Assembly: GCA_021296375.1 (NCBI GenBank)
Contig: JAGWAQ010000083.1
Location: forward strand, 1,604-8,817
Reading direction: 5' to 3'
DNA length: 7,214 nt
Source of the DNA: Alphaproteobacteria bacterium
GTDB taxonomy: Bacteria > Pseudomonadota > Alphaproteobacteria > Puniceispirillales > UBA1172
Below the pieces are notes generated by a model that was not told the DNA's origin, did not search any database, and saw only the letters and a program-made list of their open reading frames with translations. Positions 6,310 to 7,214 of this stretch are shown in pieces. A program made the translations under genes and the position numbers. Position 1 is the first letter of the stretch. Each line of letters begins with the position of its first letter.

Positions 6310-7214
6310 CGCCCGCCACCTGAACGCTGGCGTTGAGGGGACATGCGGTCAGGCGTCATGTCATCAGCTCCATCTTCCGTATCCGGCGCGGCGTCATAGA
6401 TAATGCGCTCTTGCCCCGACAGCACGGTAAAACGTTTGCCGCGGGCGCGGCCGATCAACGTCAACCCTGCCTGGCGCGCCAGGGCAACCCCGCTTTCGGT
6501 AAAACCTGAACGTGACATCAGGACAGGTATCTTCATCTGAACGGTTTTGATGACCATCTCGCTGGTCAGGCGGCCGGTGGTGTAAAACACCTTATCGGCA
6601 CCATCCACCCCGTTCAGGAACATCCAGCCGGCGATTTTATCCACCGCGTTATGCCGCCCCACATCTTCCATATAGGCCAGAGGCGTCTCTCCCCTCGCCA
6701 GCACACAGCCATGGATGGCCCCTGCCGTCAGGTAAAGACTGGGGGTGGTGTTGATGCTTTTGGTCAGGGCGAGCATCTGTGAGGTGCGGATGCGGGCATC
6801 AGGGTTCAGGGTGATCTGGTCAAACCTGTCCATCATATCGCCAAACACCGTGCCTTGGGCACACCCGCTGGTGCGGATTTTTTTCTGCAATTTGGATTCG
6901 TAATCGGTTTCGCGTTCGGTCCGCACCACAATGACATCAAGTTCATCATCAACATCAATCGCGGTGATGACATCGTCATCCGCCAACATGTTCTGGTTGC
7001 GCAGAAACCCCACCGCCATGCATTCCGGCATATCCCCCAAGGTCATGGAGGTGACAATTTCCTGCCGATTAAGATAGATGGTGATGGCTCGTTCCACCAC
7101 CACGGGGATCGACACAGGATTTCCCAGCTCGTCATGGCCGTCTACGGAGGCCGTCAGCCCCGCCGCCTCAGGGGCAGGCGTAACGACCGGTGGTGTCGAG
7201 GAATTATTGTTCAT
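6306..7214 (-). CDS. fdhD: Formate dehydrogenase accessory sulfurtransferase FdhD
   Basis: FdhD passes sulfur from the IscS desulfurase to the molybdenum (or tungsten) bis-guanine-dinucleotide cofactor, which formate dehydrogenase needs for activity. The 302-residue frame begins with an ATG on the last base of the window, so a longer N terminus upstream cannot be excluded. Family blocks are clear: the opening strand VERAITIYLNRQ (40-51), TSGCAQGT (115-122), TAGAIHGC (163-170), EDVGRHNAVDKIAG (183-196), TTGRLTSEMV (212-221), then VLMSRSGFTESGVALARQAG and LTLIGRARGKRF (231-262). The active loop has a single cysteine, C118, instead of the CxxC of E. coli FdhD. Residues from about 275 onward are a polar tail, acidic then arginine- and glycine-rich, that probably lies outside the fold. 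The gene overlaps mobA by four bases. No formate dehydrogenase subunit is visible here. Confidence 0.94.
   Translation of the reverse strand: MNNNSSTPPVVTPAPEAAGLTASVDGHDELGNPVSIPVVVERAITIYLNRQEIVTSMTLGDMPECMAVGFLRNQNMLADDDVITAIDVDDELDVIVVRTERETDYESKLQKKIRTSGCAQGTVFGDMMDRFDQITLNPDARIRTSQMLALTKSINTTPSLYLTAGAIHGCVLARGETPLAYMEDVGRHNAVDKIAGWMFLNGVDGADKVFYTTGRLTSEMVIKTVQMKIPVLMSRSGFTESGVALARQAGLTLIGRARGKRFTVLSGQERIIYDAAPDTEDGADDMTPDRMSPQRQRSGGGR
6316..6321 (-). promoter_or_regulatory. Ribosome binding site of mobA inside the end of fdhD
   Basis: AGGTGG on the - strand lies 6 bases before the mobA ATG (6309) and within the last codons of fdhD. Together with the ATGA overlap it supports ATG 6309 as the start and coupled translation of the pair. 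Confidence 0.55.

Noticed and set aside
1..7214. CRISPR array, insertion sequence, toxin-antitoxin pair, riboswitch or a new multi-gene system
   Set aside because: No short regularly spaced repeats, transposase frames, terminal inverted repeats or small paired genes were seen. A preQ1 riboswitch was considered ahead of queA, but the gap is only 14 bases. Every large frame belongs to a known family.

Overview
The window looks like chromosomal DNA of a Gram-negative alphaproteobacterium. By eye the G+C content is in the upper 50s percent. It carries KpsF/KdsD, which is tied to Kdo and lipopolysaccharide, and its Tgt matches the Zymomonas enzyme residue for residue at the catalytic positions. 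The genus cannot be fixed from this sequence alone.

Layout. On the + strand, bases 3-1154 are the 3' end of a large FG-GAP (integrin alpha-like beta-propeller) protein gene that begins upstream of the window. It has four tandem propeller units running into the tail of a cadherin-like domain. A tRNA-Gly(UCC) gene with an encoded CCA end follows at 1225-1298. Everything from 1321 to 7214 is on the - strand. In transcription order it reads fdhD, mobA, kpsF/kdsD, queA, tgt, queG. fdhD and mobA overlap by 4 bases (ATGA), and queA and tgt overlap by 8 bases. The kdsD-queA gap is 14 bases and the tgt-queG gap is 27 bases. The only appreciable gap in the block is the AT-rich stretch 5602-5682 between mobA and kdsD.

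How the genes work together. fdhD and mobA form a small unit for maturing molybdenum enzymes: sulfur transfer to the cofactor of formate dehydrogenase, and GMP attachment to molybdopterin. tgt, queA and queG encode the three steps of queuosine synthesis that act on tRNA: preQ1 insertion at position 34, ribosyl transfer from SAM, and epoxyqueuosine reduction. kdsD would make arabinose 5-phosphate for Kdo and so links this group to the outer membrane.

Main oddity. kdsD has an in-frame TAG at 5548-5550. Family-like sequence lies on both sides of it, with no usable start codon between the TAG and an ATG at 5481. The gene therefore looks broken at its 5' end, or subject to readthrough or a sequence error, and it also seems a little short at its 3' end. 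A second oddity is the abrupt junction between the last propeller unit and a cadherin-like domain that lacks its first half. I see no new defence, mobile or biosynthetic system. No stretch longer than 300 bases is without a gene.
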